Positions 7,799-15,849 of a stretch of 27,637 nucleotides of DNA are shown one piece after another. Location of the stretch: positions 1 to 27,637 of the forward strand of contig MNTV01000027.1 of the NCBI GenBank assembly GCA_001917175.1, in the 5' to 3' direction. The notes beneath the pieces were generated by a model. That model saw nothing but the letters and a program-made list of their open reading frames with translations, had not been told where the DNA came from and did not search any database. How positions within the stretch are numbered: position 1 is the first letter of the stretch; each line of letters begins with the position of its first letter. The stretch comes from Azospirillum sp. 51_20. GTDB lineage: Bacteria > Pseudomonadota > Alphaproteobacteria > RF32 > CAG-239. The translations under genes and the position numbers were made by a program.

Positions 7799-8702
7799 CC
7801 GGAAGAACATCAACCGTTTGAAAAAAATCGCCGTTACCGCCAGCGTGTCGGTGTCGGCCGGGCTGGCGCTCATCAAACTGGCGGCCTCGCTTTATACCGG
7901 GTCGCTGGCGGTACTGTCGTCGATGGTAGACAGTCTGTCGGACATTTTTTCGTCGCTTATTTCCTTTATTGCGGTTAAATTTTCCTCCCAGCCGGCCAGT
8001 GTCGAGCACCGGTACGGCTTCGGCAAGGCGGAAGCCCTGAGCGCGCTGGTTCAGTCGGCTTTTATTGCCGGTTCCGGCGTGTTTGTGGTTTATGAGGGCG
8101 TCAGCCGTTTCATTTCGCCGCGGCCGGTGGGGGATACCGGCGTCGGCATTCTGGTGATGGCCGCCAGCACGGTAATCACTTTAGGGCTGATCGCTTTTCA
8201 GAAGTATGTGGTGAAGAAAACGGCTTCGCTGGCAGTGGCGGCGGACAGTGCCCACTATCTGGTAGACATTGCCACCAACCTGTCGATCATGATCAGCCTG
8301 ATCGTGGTCAGACTGTTTGAAATCTACTGGTTTGATACGCTGGCGGCGTTGTTTGTTTCCTTTTATCTTCTGATCAATGCCTACAAGATTGCCCGCGAAG
8401 CGATTGCCCTGCTGATGGACAAGGAGCTGCCGGAAGAAGTGCGGCAGGACATTTTCAATCTGGTCAACAACTGCGGCTTCTGCCGCGGCATTCACGATTT
8501 GCGTACCCGCGATCTGGGCGGGGTTTACATGTTTGAGTTCCATTTGGAGCTTGACGGCGGCCTGTCGCTTTATCAGGCGCATGAACTGACGGACATTGTT
8601 GAAAACGAAGTCAAAGCCCTGTATCCCGGTTCTCAGGTGATTATCCACCAGGATCCGGCTGGTCTTGACGAGGAACGGCTGGACAATCGTCTGACCCGCT
8701 GA
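7776..8702 (+). CDS. Cation diffusion facilitator (FieF/YiiP-like metal exporter)
   Basis: 308 residues: an N-terminal six-helix membrane domain and a C-terminal cytoplasmic metal-binding domain (IHDLRTRDLGG, then HELTDIVENEV). The transport site of E. coli YiiP (DxxxD in TM2, HxxxD in TM5) is complete here as Asp52/Asp56 and His160/Asp164, which fits export of Zn2+, Fe2+ or Cd2+. The YiiP site-B position equivalent to His75 is Phe in YGFGKAE, so the second site is probably incomplete, as in many alphaproteobacterial members. The ATG lies 23 nt inside the preceding permease gene, suggesting translational coupling. It converges with the gene ending at 8717. Confidence 0.9.
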   Translation: MLPQPSADRKNINRLKKIAVTASVSVSAGLALIKLAASLYTGSLAVLSSMVDSLSDIFSSLISFIAVKFSSQPASVEHRYGFGKAEALSALVQSAFIAGSGVFVVYEGVSRFISPRPVGDTGVGILVMAASTVITLGLIAFQKYVVKKTASLAVAADSAHYLVDIATNLSIMISLIVVRLFEIYWFDTLAALFVSFYLLINAYKIAREAIALLMDKELPEEVRQDIFNLVNNCGFCRGIHDLRTRDLGGVYMFEFHLELDGGLSLYQAHELTDIVENEVKALYPGSQVIIHQDPAGLDEERLDNRLTR

Positions 8703-8716
8703 CTGCGGTTCGGGGG

Positions 8717-9019
8717 TTAAAGAACGATATCGGCTTCGTAAGCGCGGACGATTTCGACGTCCTCTTCCTTTTCTTCGCGGCTCAGTTCGCAGACCATCAG
8801 GCTGTCGGCATCCTGCAGGCTGTCGAAAGCGTCGTCGGGAATACGGTCGATAACCACGCCGTCTTCTTCGTTGCGGTAAAGAACCGCCGAGCGGTTGCCG
8901 GCGTCGATTTCGATGACGGCGTCTTTGGCTTCGCCTTCGCGGGCATAGAGCAGCAGCATCACTTCGTCTTCTTCGTTGATGATAAAGTCAAAGGCGTCAA
9001 ATTTATCGTTGTCGTTCAT
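8717..9019 (-). CDS. Small acidic protein of unknown function
   Basis: 100 residues, no recognised domain. It is strongly acidic (EEDEV near the start, SREEKEEDVE near the end), has no signal peptide or membrane helix, and alternates charged and hydrophobic residues like a small beta-rich or mixed-fold cytosolic protein. A weak AGGGAAAG lies upstream of the ATG at 9017-9019. It stands alone between convergent CDF and divergent metallopeptidase genes. The coding call rests on a clean frame with the same third-position G/C preference as its neighbours and on the lack of a better frame. Confidence 0.65.
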   Translation of the reverse strand: MNDNDKFDAFDFIINEEDEVMLLLYAREGEAKDAVIEIDAGNRSAVLYRNEEDGVVIDRIPDDAFDSLQDADSLMVCELSREEKEEDVEIVRAYEADIVL

Positions 9020-9148
9020 TAGAAAAACTTTCCCTGATAATTAAAATATACGTTTATTGTAAGAGGTATAATTATATTTACAAGAGGAATGTTGATAGAT
9101 GCGTTAATTTTGATGAATTTTTGCCGCGGATGACTTATAGTCGTTTTC

Positions 9149-9829
9149 ATGAGTACGATATTGGACAGGATAATCGGCCTGCTGAAATGGCCGGCGGCGG
9201 TATGGGCATTGTGGTCGGTGCCGGCTTTTTTCCAGTCGCTGGAATATTTTGACTTCAAAACGTTGAAATTCGTGGCGCTGTTCGGCGGTTTTTTTCTTTT
9301 TTTCGTGGCGCGGACTTCAATGGAGGCTTCGATCCGCACGTCAATGCAGATTATTGCCCACGAACTGACGCACAGCTTTTTTGCGGTGCTGACTTTTCAC
9401 AAGGTGAAACATATCCGGATCGAGGAAGACAATTCCGGCGGTTCGATGGGGTTTGAAGGCGAGGGCAACTGGCTGATCATTATTGCGCCGTATTTTTTTC
9501 CGCTGTTTTGTTTCTTTTTTATGGTCGGGGTCGGCATCTATATGAAGTTTGCCGCGCTTAACTGGATCGTCAGTGCCGTGTTCGGTTATTTTATCGGCTA
9601 TCACGTGGATACGGTGGCGTCGCAGATACATGAAAAGCAGACCGATCTGCCGAAGGTTTCCTATCTGTTCTGCGCAATGTTTCTGCCCGGCGCCAACCTG
9701 TGGATTATCGGCAGCATGCTGGCGTTTAACAGTTACGGCTGGGACAGTTTTTTCAAATATCAGGAGCTGATGGCGCGGCTGAACGCCGAAAACCTGCAGC
9801 AGCTGGTCGGTTTAGTCTTTAATTTTTAG
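9149..9829 (+). CDS. Integral membrane metallopeptidase, M50B-like
   Basis: 226 residues with about five hydrophobic segments. A zinc-binding HELTH motif (His71, Glu72, His75) sits in a membrane segment. Downstream are an IAPYFFPL stretch and QTD (164-166), whose Asp166 is placed like the third ligand of M50B-type proteins. Such proteins are intramembrane proteases or degenerate relatives of site-2 protease. No clear Shine-Dalgarno precedes the ATG; a later start would remove the first helix. The gene ends 18 bp inside the convergent ldcA gene. No substrate such as an anti-sigma factor is adjacent. Proteolytic activity is inferred from the motif alone. Confidence 0.75.
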   Translation: MSTILDRIIGLLKWPAAVWALWSVPAFFQSLEYFDFKTLKFVALFGGFFLFFVARTSMEASIRTSMQIIAHELTHSFFAVLTFHKVKHIRIEEDNSGGSMGFEGEGNWLIIIAPYFFPLFCFFFMVGVGIYMKFAALNWIVSAVFGYFIGYHVDTVASQIHEKQTDLPKVSYLFCAMFLPGANLWIIGSMLAFNSYGWDSFFKYQELMARLNAENLQQLVGLVFNF

Positions 9830-10708
9830 AATGCAGCTGCCGGCATCAAGCGTAACGCGGGCGCCGAGCGGAACCGTTTTGCGGGCGCGGACGTGGCCGA
9901 AGGGAAAGTTGCGGATAACGGGAATTTTGACCGCGGCCGCAAATTCGTCGATCACCCGGTTGGTGTCCTTATCGTCGGGATGGTTGAGGCGGATGTCGGT
10001 GAACTGGCCGAAAACGACGCCGCGCATCCGTGCAAACGACGGCTGCTGACGAAGCTGCAGCAGCATTCTCTCAATGCGGTAGCTTTTTTCGTCGACGTCT
10101 TCCAGCAGCAGGATTGTATCCGTAAGGTCAGGGTAATAAGGCGTTCCCGCCAGCGACTGCAAAACGCAGAGGTTGGTGCCGACCAGCCGGCCTTCGGCGG
10201 TGCCCGGGTTGACGACGGTGCCGCCGCGGATATCTTCAAAGCGGCCGTCCATTGCCCGCAGAAAACTTTCGGCGGTATAAGGGTGGACGGAAGCGCCGCG
10301 GCCGAAATCGTATTTCAGCAGAATGCCGGCATAGCAGACGTTGCCGGTGCGGGCAAAAATGCCTGCCTGCAAAGCGGTGGTGTCGCTGAAGCCGATCAGC
10401 GGTTTGGGATTCTTTCTGATAAGGTCATAATCGAGCAGCGGCAGCAGATACTGTGCGCCGAAACCGCCGGCAGCGGCAAAAACCGCTTTGATTTCCGGAT
10501 CGGCAAAAAAACGCATCAGGTCTTCCGCCTGCTGTTCGGGCGTGCCGGCCATGTGGTTGAGCCGGTCGTAGACGTGCGTGCCGAGAACAACCCGGTACCC
10601 GCAGCTTTCCAGCCAGCGCAGTCCGTCGCGGATGTCTTCCGGCGAATCGAGCGCCGAAGACGGGGAAACAATGCCGACTTTTGAGCCGCGGGGAACCGGG
10701 TTGATCAT
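9812..10708 (-). CDS. ldcA: Muramoyltetrapeptide LD-carboxypeptidase (S66 family)
   Basis: 298 residues, normal family length. The S66 catalytic triad is visible: Ser108 in IGFSDTTAL, Glu203 in LLLEDVDE and His272 in FPFGHV. LdcA removes the terminal D-Ala from recycled tetrapeptide to give the tripeptide that Mpl can use. It starts 3 bp after the mpl-like gene on the same strand, with GGAG about 9 nt before its ATG inside the end of that gene, so the two form an operon in which the products act in consecutive steps. No signal peptide, consistent with cytoplasmic recycling. Confidence 0.92.
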   Translation of the reverse strand: MINPVPRGSKVGIVSPSSALDSPEDIRDGLRWLESCGYRVVLGTHVYDRLNHMAGTPEQQAEDLMRFFADPEIKAVFAAAGGFGAQYLLPLLDYDLIRKNPKPLIGFSDTTALQAGIFARTGNVCYAGILLKYDFGRGASVHPYTAESFLRAMDGRFEDIRGGTVVNPGTAEGRLVGTNLCVLQSLAGTPYYPDLTDTILLLEDVDEKSYRIERMLLQLRQQPSFARMRGVVFGQFTDIRLNHPDDKDTNRVIDEFAAAVKIPVIRNFPFGHVRARKTVPLGARVTLDAGSCILKIKD

Positions 10709-10711
10709 GGT

Positions 10712-12076
10712 TTACAGCTCCGTCAGCAGCTGCCGGCTGAAGTCGGGCAGCGAGTTGTCGCGGGCGCCCATGATAACGACGCAGTCGCCGTCTTTGGCGT
10801 TCTCAAGGATAAATTTGTGCACGTTTTCCCGGGTGTCGAGAAAATAAGCGTTGTTATGACCGTTTTTGCGCACGGCGTCGACGATGTTTGCGGCGGAAAT
10901 GCCTTTGTCGACGTTTTTATCCAGCATATAGACCTCGGGCATGACGAAGATGTCGTCGGGACCGAGTACGCGGGCGACTTCCGCCGCCACTTCGCTGCCG
11001 GTGTTAAAGGCGGAAAACGGGCTGTGCGACTGGTACATGACCAGAAGGCGCCGCGGATATTCCTTTAAGGCCGAAAGCGAAGACGCGATTTTGCTCGGGT
11101 TGTGGGCAAAGTCGTCAATCAGGGTAATGCCGCGGCCGGTGGTGCCGACGATTTCCAGCCGGCGTTTGATGCCGGAAAAGCCTTCCAGCGTTTTGGCAGC
11201 CGCCAGCGGATCCAAACCGGCTTCGGCGCAGACGGCAATTGCGGCCAGCGCGTTGCTGACGTTGAAAGCGCCGAACAAATTGAGACGGAAGGTCTGTCCG
11301 CGGAAATTGTATTCTACGCCGTCGGGCAGGCATTTGATGCCGTCGGCAAAGAAGTCCGCGGCCGGATCTTTGACCGAAAAGGTCGTTTTGCGGTCGTGTT
11401 TGAGGTTGCGGGTCAGTTCGCAGTCGCCGTTGACGACCAGCGTGCCTTTGGTGTTGTCGGCAAAAGTCTGGAAATAACCGATCAGGTTTTCCATTGAAGT
11501 GTGGTCGTGCGAAATGTTGTTGACGAGCGCGATTTGCGGATGATATTTGCAGATGGAGCCGTCGCTTTCGTCGGCTTCGATGATGCAGAACCTGCCTTCG
11601 TTGTAAATGAAGTTCGGCAGGCCTTTCAGCTGTTCGTAATTGCGCAGCATGCCGCCGTTGACCAGACAGGGCTTTTGTCCCAGCATGTCAAAAATATAAC
11701 CGATCATGGCGGTGGTAGTGGTTTTGCCCGAGGTGCCGCCGACGGCGATGCCGAAGGGGTAACCGTGAAAAACTTCGGCCAAAAGGTCGGAACGCTGTTT
11801 GACCGGGATGTTCAAAGCGCGCGCGGCTTTGATGTCGGGGTTGTTTTCGTCAAGCGCGGCCGATACGTATACCGTTTCCGTGTCGGCGGTGATGCCGCTT
11901 CCGTCCTGAGAAACGAGTTTTATATTCATGTTAAGCAGCGCCTGACGGTTTTTGCCGTCGCGGCCGGCGTCGAAGTTGCGGTCGCTGCCGTAAACTTCGC
12001 AGCCTTTCAGGCTCATGATCTGGGCGAGCGGACTCATGCCGTTGCCCGAGATACCGCAAAAACAAATTTTAGTCAT
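10712..12076 (-). CDS. mpl: Mur ligase, probably UDP-MurNAc:tripeptide ligase (Mpl)
   Basis: 454 residues with the three Mur ligase domains: an N-terminal Rossmann domain starting ICFCGISGNGMSPLA, a central ATPase domain with P-loop GGTSGKTTTT (normally GTHGKTT in MurC/Mpl) and EADESDGS, and a C-terminal domain with DDFAHNPSKI. Mpl joins recycled L-Ala-D-Glu-mDap to UDP-MurNAc. Adjacency to ldcA argues for Mpl rather than MurC, as does the absence of other mur genes nearby. A divergent MurC-like ligase remains possible because the H-to-S change in the P-loop is atypical for both. Lies 30 bp after the exported-protein gene, same strand. Confidence 0.8.
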   Translation of the reverse strand: MTKICFCGISGNGMSPLAQIMSLKGCEVYGSDRNFDAGRDGKNRQALLNMNIKLVSQDGSGITADTETVYVSAALDENNPDIKAARALNIPVKQRSDLLAEVFHGYPFGIAVGGTSGKTTTTAMIGYIFDMLGQKPCLVNGGMLRNYEQLKGLPNFIYNEGRFCIIEADESDGSICKYHPQIALVNNISHDHTSMENLIGYFQTFADNTKGTLVVNGDCELTRNLKHDRKTTFSVKDPAADFFADGIKCLPDGVEYNFRGQTFRLNLFGAFNVSNALAAIAVCAEAGLDPLAAAKTLEGFSGIKRRLEIVGTTGRGITLIDDFAHNPSKIASSLSALKEYPRRLLVMYQSHSPFSAFNTGSEVAAEVARVLGPDDIFVMPEVYMLDKNVDKGISAANIVDAVRKNGHNNAYFLDTRENVHKFILENAKDGDCVVIMGARDNSLPDFSRQLLTEL

Positions 12077-12106
12077 AATTTATTTTTTTCCTTTTATTGT
12101 TTATCT

Positions 12107-12970
12107 TTAAAGAGCGTCGAGAGTTTGTTCCTCACGCTCGCGGAAGATCCGGAGGTTGGTATAATCAATGATGATGTAGCTTTTGCCGTCTCCGTCGACG
12201 TTGACGGCCAGAGCCGCGCCTACGTCCTGACCTTCAAAGGTCGCGTACAAAACCGCCTGACCGCTTTTCAGCTCCGCCAGAAAGTCGGCGCCGCCGATCG
12301 GTTCGGAGATTTTTTCTATCTCGACCTTATCTACTCCATACTCGTCTTTTACCTTTTTTTCAACAGTTGTGATTTTGGGGGTGAAAAACTCTTTGGCGTT
12401 GCCGTATTTTCTTTCCAGCAAACCGTAATATTTCCGGTACAGGTGCAGGGCTTTTGAGGCCGAGGCGTCGTCGTTGAGAAGGCGGCCGTAGGCCGTGAGC
12501 CGCCACAATGAGTTGTTTTCGCCGAAGCTGACGATCACCTGGCGGAAGTCGGCAATCGGCTTGGGCAGTTTGGTGACGATGAAGTCGTTGACGCTGTCTT
12601 TGCGCTCAACCCGTTCCATGTCGACGCCGAGCGCTTTGGTTTGGTTGTAGGTGGCGCCCCAGGAAAGGCCGAACGGCGCTTCTCCGTATTTGGTGGTGGT
12701 GTCGATCGGTTTGCCGCCGACAGGCGCAGCCGGCGCCGCTTTCGTGCGGGCAGAGCGGAACTGCAGCGGTTCGCCCTCGATTTTGATTATTTTCGGCTTC
12801 TGGTCAAGCAGGCTGCTGGCCTTTTCCTTGGCGGAATTCGAACTGTCTTCCATTTTTAGGTCGTCGGAGATCAGTACGTCTTCGTAAAACTTTCCGTCTT
12901 CGAGTTCGGCCGCTTTTGCCGCGCCGGCGGCGATCAGCGGGATAACAACTGCTAAAAATATCTTTTTCAT
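12107..12970 (-). CDS. Exported protein of unknown function
   Basis: 287 residues when started at the ATG at 12968-12970, which has GAGGGG about 8 nt upstream; an upstream in-frame ATG would put that site inside the gene. It begins MKKIFLAVVIPLIAAG and has an AKA-A cleavage site near residue 20, a clear Sec signal peptide. The mature part has a low-complexity linker, then a globular region around APFGLSWGATYNQTKALGV, and ends with a predicted beta region (YIIIDYTNLRIF). No family recognised. It is the first gene of a probable operon with mpl and ldcA, so a periplasmic envelope role is a reasonable guess only. Confidence 0.8.
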   Translation of the reverse strand: MKKIFLAVVIPLIAAGAAKAAELEDGKFYEDVLISDDLKMEDSSNSAKEKASSLLDQKPKIIKIEGEPLQFRSARTKAAPAAPVGGKPIDTTTKYGEAPFGLSWGATYNQTKALGVDMERVERKDSVNDFIVTKLPKPIADFRQVIVSFGENNSLWRLTAYGRLLNDDASASKALHLYRKYYGLLERKYGNAKEFFTPKITTVEKKVKDEYGVDKVEIEKISEPIGGADFLAELKSGQAVLYATFEGQDVGAALAVNVDGDGKSYIIIDYTNLRIFREREEQTLDAL

Positions 12971-13002
12971 TAAAATATTCCCCTCAAACGTCAAGAAAAA
13001 AA

Positions 13003-13031
13003 TTGAACACCGTTCGGAATTGAATTATTAT
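13003..13031 (+). promoter_or_regulatory. Possible promoter of the tetR/HExxH operon
   Basis: TTGAAC (13003-13008) is separated by 17 nt from TATTAT (13026-13031), and an overlapping TATAAT is present at 13029-13034. The TetR gene starts at 13067. The short divergent region (12971-13066) must also hold the promoter of the exported-protein operon, so both directions could respond to the TetR protein. No obvious long palindrome was found to serve as operator. Confidence 0.35.
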
Positions 13032-13066
13032 AATCCCATATTGCAAACAATTGGTTAAAAAAATAT

Positions 13067-13645
13067 ATGACGCAGAATGCAAAAGACAACGTCCGCCGGC
13101 GGCTGCTTGACACCGGGCGCAGGCTGGTAACCGAAAAAGGGGCGGAATATCTGACCGCCCGTAAGCTGTCGGAAGCTTCCGGCTGCTCGATCGGAACGAT
13201 ATACAACCAGTTCGCGAAGATGGACGACTTCATCGCCGAACAAAACGAAATGACTTTGGCCGAATTGTACGCTTATCTCAGCCAGCTCGGCGGCGACCGC
13301 CGCGGGTTCGGCAACATCAATCTTTATGCCGGCTGCTTCCGGCAGTTTGTTGCTTCCCACCGGCCGTTGTGGTTTTTGTTTTACAACTTTCATCTCAATC
13401 TGAAAGACTATCGTTTGAGCGTTTCCTACCGGCGGCGGCTGGTGCGGCTGTCGCAATTGTTTGAGCCGGATCTGGCGGCGATGTTTCCGCGGCTCGGCCG
13501 GCGGCGGCTGAAGATGTCGCAAAAGGTGCTTGAAACCGGTCTGACCGCGCTTTCCGCCCTTTCTTCCGACGGCCGCGGCGACAAGCGCTCCGAACTGCTG
13601 CTCAACACTTATCTGGCCGGCATGATGATGTTAAACAGGGAGTAA
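13067..13645 (+). CDS. TetR-family transcriptional regulator
   Basis: 192 residues. The N-terminal helix-turn-helix (residues ~24-55) reads LTARKLSEASGCSIGTIYNQF, close to the TetR consensus; the rest is a helical ligand-binding domain with many Arg residues and no recognisable ligand signature. Shine-Dalgarno is poor. It is followed after 7 bp by the HExxH membrane protein gene, so it probably controls that gene and itself, and perhaps the divergent exported-protein operon. Confidence 0.88.
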   Translation: MTQNAKDNVRRRLLDTGRRLVTEKGAEYLTARKLSEASGCSIGTIYNQFAKMDDFIAEQNEMTLAELYAYLSQLGGDRRGFGNINLYAGCFRQFVASHRPLWFLFYNFHLNLKDYRLSVSYRRRLVRLSQLFEPDLAAMFPRLGRRRLKMSQKVLETGLTALSALSSDGRGDKRSELLLNTYLAGMMMLNRE

Positions 13646-13652
13646 GACGACA

Positions 13653-14210
13653 ATGGACTTTTTAAACCTGATGTACCGGCGATGGATATATTTTTCCACC
13701 GATCCGGAAGTTCTCGCCACTTTTTTCAACAACCGTTTTCTGCTGATTCTGCTGGTGATCGTGCTGATCAGGATTAAATACACCACCTACAGCAGCATGT
13801 GGGCGAGCGCGCTGGTCAACATTCCCGGCACCATTTTGCACGAAATGATGCACTATATCGTCGGTTTGGTTTTGAACGCCCGTCCCTGCAATTTTACCAT
13901 TTTTCCGCGCAAGTCGCCGGACGGTTATTACGTGATGGGCAGCGTCGGTTTCCGCAACGTCACTTTTTACAACGCCGTGCCGTCGGCAATGGCGCCGCTT
14001 TTGCTGCTGGTGATCGGCTTTTATCTGAACCGCTATTATCTGCCGCTGATGCGTCCGACCATGCTGAACTATGTTTTGTATGTTTTGCTGCAAACCATCA
14101 TTATCGAAAACGCCATGCCTTCGGGCGCGGATTTCCGGGTGGCGGGAATGTACCTCAAGGGTATTCTTCTGTACGGCTTTCTGCTGGTGGCGCTGCTGGT
14201 TTTCATGTAA
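13653..14210 (+). CDS. Integral membrane protein with HExxH motif, M50-like
   Basis: 185 residues and about five hydrophobic segments. HEMMH (His63, Glu64, His67) lies at a membrane segment, and NAMPSGADF (153-161) resembles the NxxPxxxxD element that supplies the third zinc ligand in M50 site-2 proteases, with Asp160 as the candidate. GGGAG about 11 nt upstream fits this start. It is co-oriented with and 7 bp from the TetR gene. Distinct in sequence from the other HExxH membrane protein at 9149-9829. Activity and substrate are unknown. Confidence 0.72.
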   Translation: MDFLNLMYRRWIYFSTDPEVLATFFNNRFLLILLVIVLIRIKYTTYSSMWASALVNIPGTILHEMMHYIVGLVLNARPCNFTIFPRKSPDGYYVMGSVGFRNVTFYNAVPSAMAPLLLLVIGFYLNRYYLPLMRPTMLNYVLYVLLQTIIIENAMPSGADFRVAGMYLKGILLYGFLLVALLVFM

Positions 14211-14218
14211 GGCTCCGC

Positions 14219-15568
14219 TTATTTTTCCAGCTGTTTAACCACCGCTTCGGTGACGGCTTTGGCGTCGCCGTAGAGCATAATGGTGTTTTCGTTGTAAAAC
14301 AGCGGGTTGTCAACGCCGGAATACCCGGAAGAAAGCGACCGTTTGACGAAGAAGACGGTTTTGGCGGCGGCGACGTCAAGCACCGGCATGCCGTAGATCG
14401 GCGACGAAGGGTCGGTTTTTGCCAGCGGGTTGGTGATGTCGTTGGCGCCGATGACGTAGGCGACGTCGGCGTCGGCAAAGTCGCGGTTGATATCGTCCAT
14501 TTCAAAAATTTCGTCGTAAGGGACGTCGGCTTCGGCAAGAAGAACGTTCATGTGTCCGGGCATGCGGCCGGCCACCGGATGAATGGCGAAGCGCACCTGC
14601 ACGTCATATTTGCGGCGCAGCAGGCCGGCCATTTCCTTTAAGGCATGCTGGGCGCGGGCGGCGGCCATGCCGTAGCCGGGAACGATAATGATTTTTTCCG
14701 CGTTTTCCATGATGAAGGCGGCGTCTTCGGGGCTGCCGCTGCGGGCAACGCCCTTTTCCCCGCTGCCGGTTTCGGCGTTTTGCCGGTTTTTCGCCGCCCC
14801 GCCGAGCATGACCTGAACAAGCGACGAGTTCATAGCCTTGGTCATGACAAAGGCAAGAATTGCGCCGCTGGCGCCGACGATGGTGCCGGTGATGATCATC
14901 AGCGTCTGGCTAAGCATGAAACCGATGCCGACCGCCGCCCAGCCGGAATAGGAGTTTAAGACGGAGATGACAATCGGCATGTCGGCGCCGCCGACCGGCA
15001 GCACCAAAAGCAGACCGAGCAGCAAAGAAACCGCGGCCAAAAGCCAGAACATCCATTCGGCATGAGTGAAGGAATAGCCGAAAAACAATAAAACGGTTAT
15101 GATCGAAAGCAACAGGTTAAGCGGATGCTGGAAAGGAAACAGCAGGGCTTTGCCCGGCAGCAGCCCCTCAAGTTTGGCAAAGGCGACCATGGAACCGGAG
15201 AAGGCCAGCGCGCCGATGACCAGGCCGACGGAAGAGGCGAAATAATGGGTGCCGTCGGCGGCCGCTTCGCCGGCGGCGAGAAAAACCGCCGCCAGTCCGC
15301 CGAGACCGTTGAAGGCGGCAATCATCTGCGGCAGCGCGGTCATCCGCACCTTCTGTCCGCTGACGACGCCGATCACACCGCCGGCCGCCAGCGCCAGAAC
15401 AACCGGCAGCAGCCGTTCGGGAGGAATCAGGGCCAAAGCGGCGACGATGGCCAGTGTCATGCCGGCAATGCCGAGGAAGTTGCCGAGGCGTGCGCTTCTC
15501 GGCGCGCTGAGCCCGCGAATCGAAAGAATGAACAAAACGGCCGCCAACAGGTAAATCAGTTCGCTCAT
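14219..15568 (-). CDS. pntB: NAD(P) transhydrogenase subunit beta
   Basis: 449 residues. The N-terminal ~260 are transmembrane domain II (at least eight helices); the rest is the NADP(H)-binding domain III with PGYGMAAARAQHA, RMPGHMNVLLAEA and GANDITNPLA, all canonical. With PntAA and PntAB it couples proton re-entry to reduction of NADP+ by NADH in the inner membrane. The ATG overlaps the pntAB stop by 4 nt (ATGA), a sign of translational coupling. Near full length for alphaproteobacteria. Confidence 0.96.
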   Translation of the reverse strand: MSELIYLLAAVLFILSIRGLSAPRSARLGNFLGIAGMTLAIVAALALIPPERLLPVVLALAAGGVIGVVSGQKVRMTALPQMIAAFNGLGGLAAVFLAAGEAAADGTHYFASSVGLVIGALAFSGSMVAFAKLEGLLPGKALLFPFQHPLNLLLSIITVLLFFGYSFTHAEWMFWLLAAVSLLLGLLLVLPVGGADMPIVISVLNSYSGWAAVGIGFMLSQTLMIITGTIVGASGAILAFVMTKAMNSSLVQVMLGGAAKNRQNAETGSGEKGVARSGSPEDAAFIMENAEKIIIVPGYGMAAARAQHALKEMAGLLRRKYDVQVRFAIHPVAGRMPGHMNVLLAEADVPYDEIFEMDDINRDFADADVAYVIGANDITNPLAKTDPSSPIYGMPVLDVAAAKTVFFVKRSLSSGYSGVDNPLFYNENTIMLYGDAKAVTEAVVKQLEK

Positions 15569-15846
15569 TGCTTTTTCTCCTTGCTTTTAAACATTGCCAG
15601 CATGCGGGCGGAAACGGCGAATCCGCCGAAAATGTTGACGGCGGCAAGGACGACGGCGGCCAGTCCGCAGATTTCGACAAACATGCTTTCGGCGTTTCCC
15701 GCAACGCCGATCGCGCCGAGAATGATTACGCCGGAAATGGCGTTTGACACGCTCATCAGCGGCGAGTACAGCGCCGGGGTGACGCCCCAGACGACGAAAT
15801 AGCCGATGAAGGCGGCCAGCACGAAAATAATCAGCAGTTCATTCAT
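15565..15846 (-). CDS. pntAB: NAD(P) transhydrogenase subunit alpha part 2 (membrane)
   Basis: 93 residues with three hydrophobic helices (starting MNELLIIFVLAAFIGYFVVW), the small membrane subunit found separate from PntAA in alphaproteobacteria such as Rhodospirillum. Conserved VISGVIILGAIG-like segment. It sits 3 bp after pntAA and overlaps pntB by 4 nt. Confidence 0.94.
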   Translation of the reverse strand: MNELLIIFVLAAFIGYFVVWGVTPALYSPLMSVSNAISGVIILGAIGVAGNAESMFVEICGLAAVVLAAVNIFGGFAVSARMLAMFKSKEKKQ

Positions 15847-15849
15847 GGC

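Noticed and set aside
6068..7876. Minus-strand open frame of 602 codons under the GldG/DUF4340 part
   Set aside because: Antisense shadow with no recognisable motif; the high GC third positions of the real gene keep the opposite frame open.
12971..12994. Longer start for the exported protein upstream of its signal peptide
   Set aside because: It would place the GAGGGG ribosome site inside the gene and put non-signal residues before the signal peptide.
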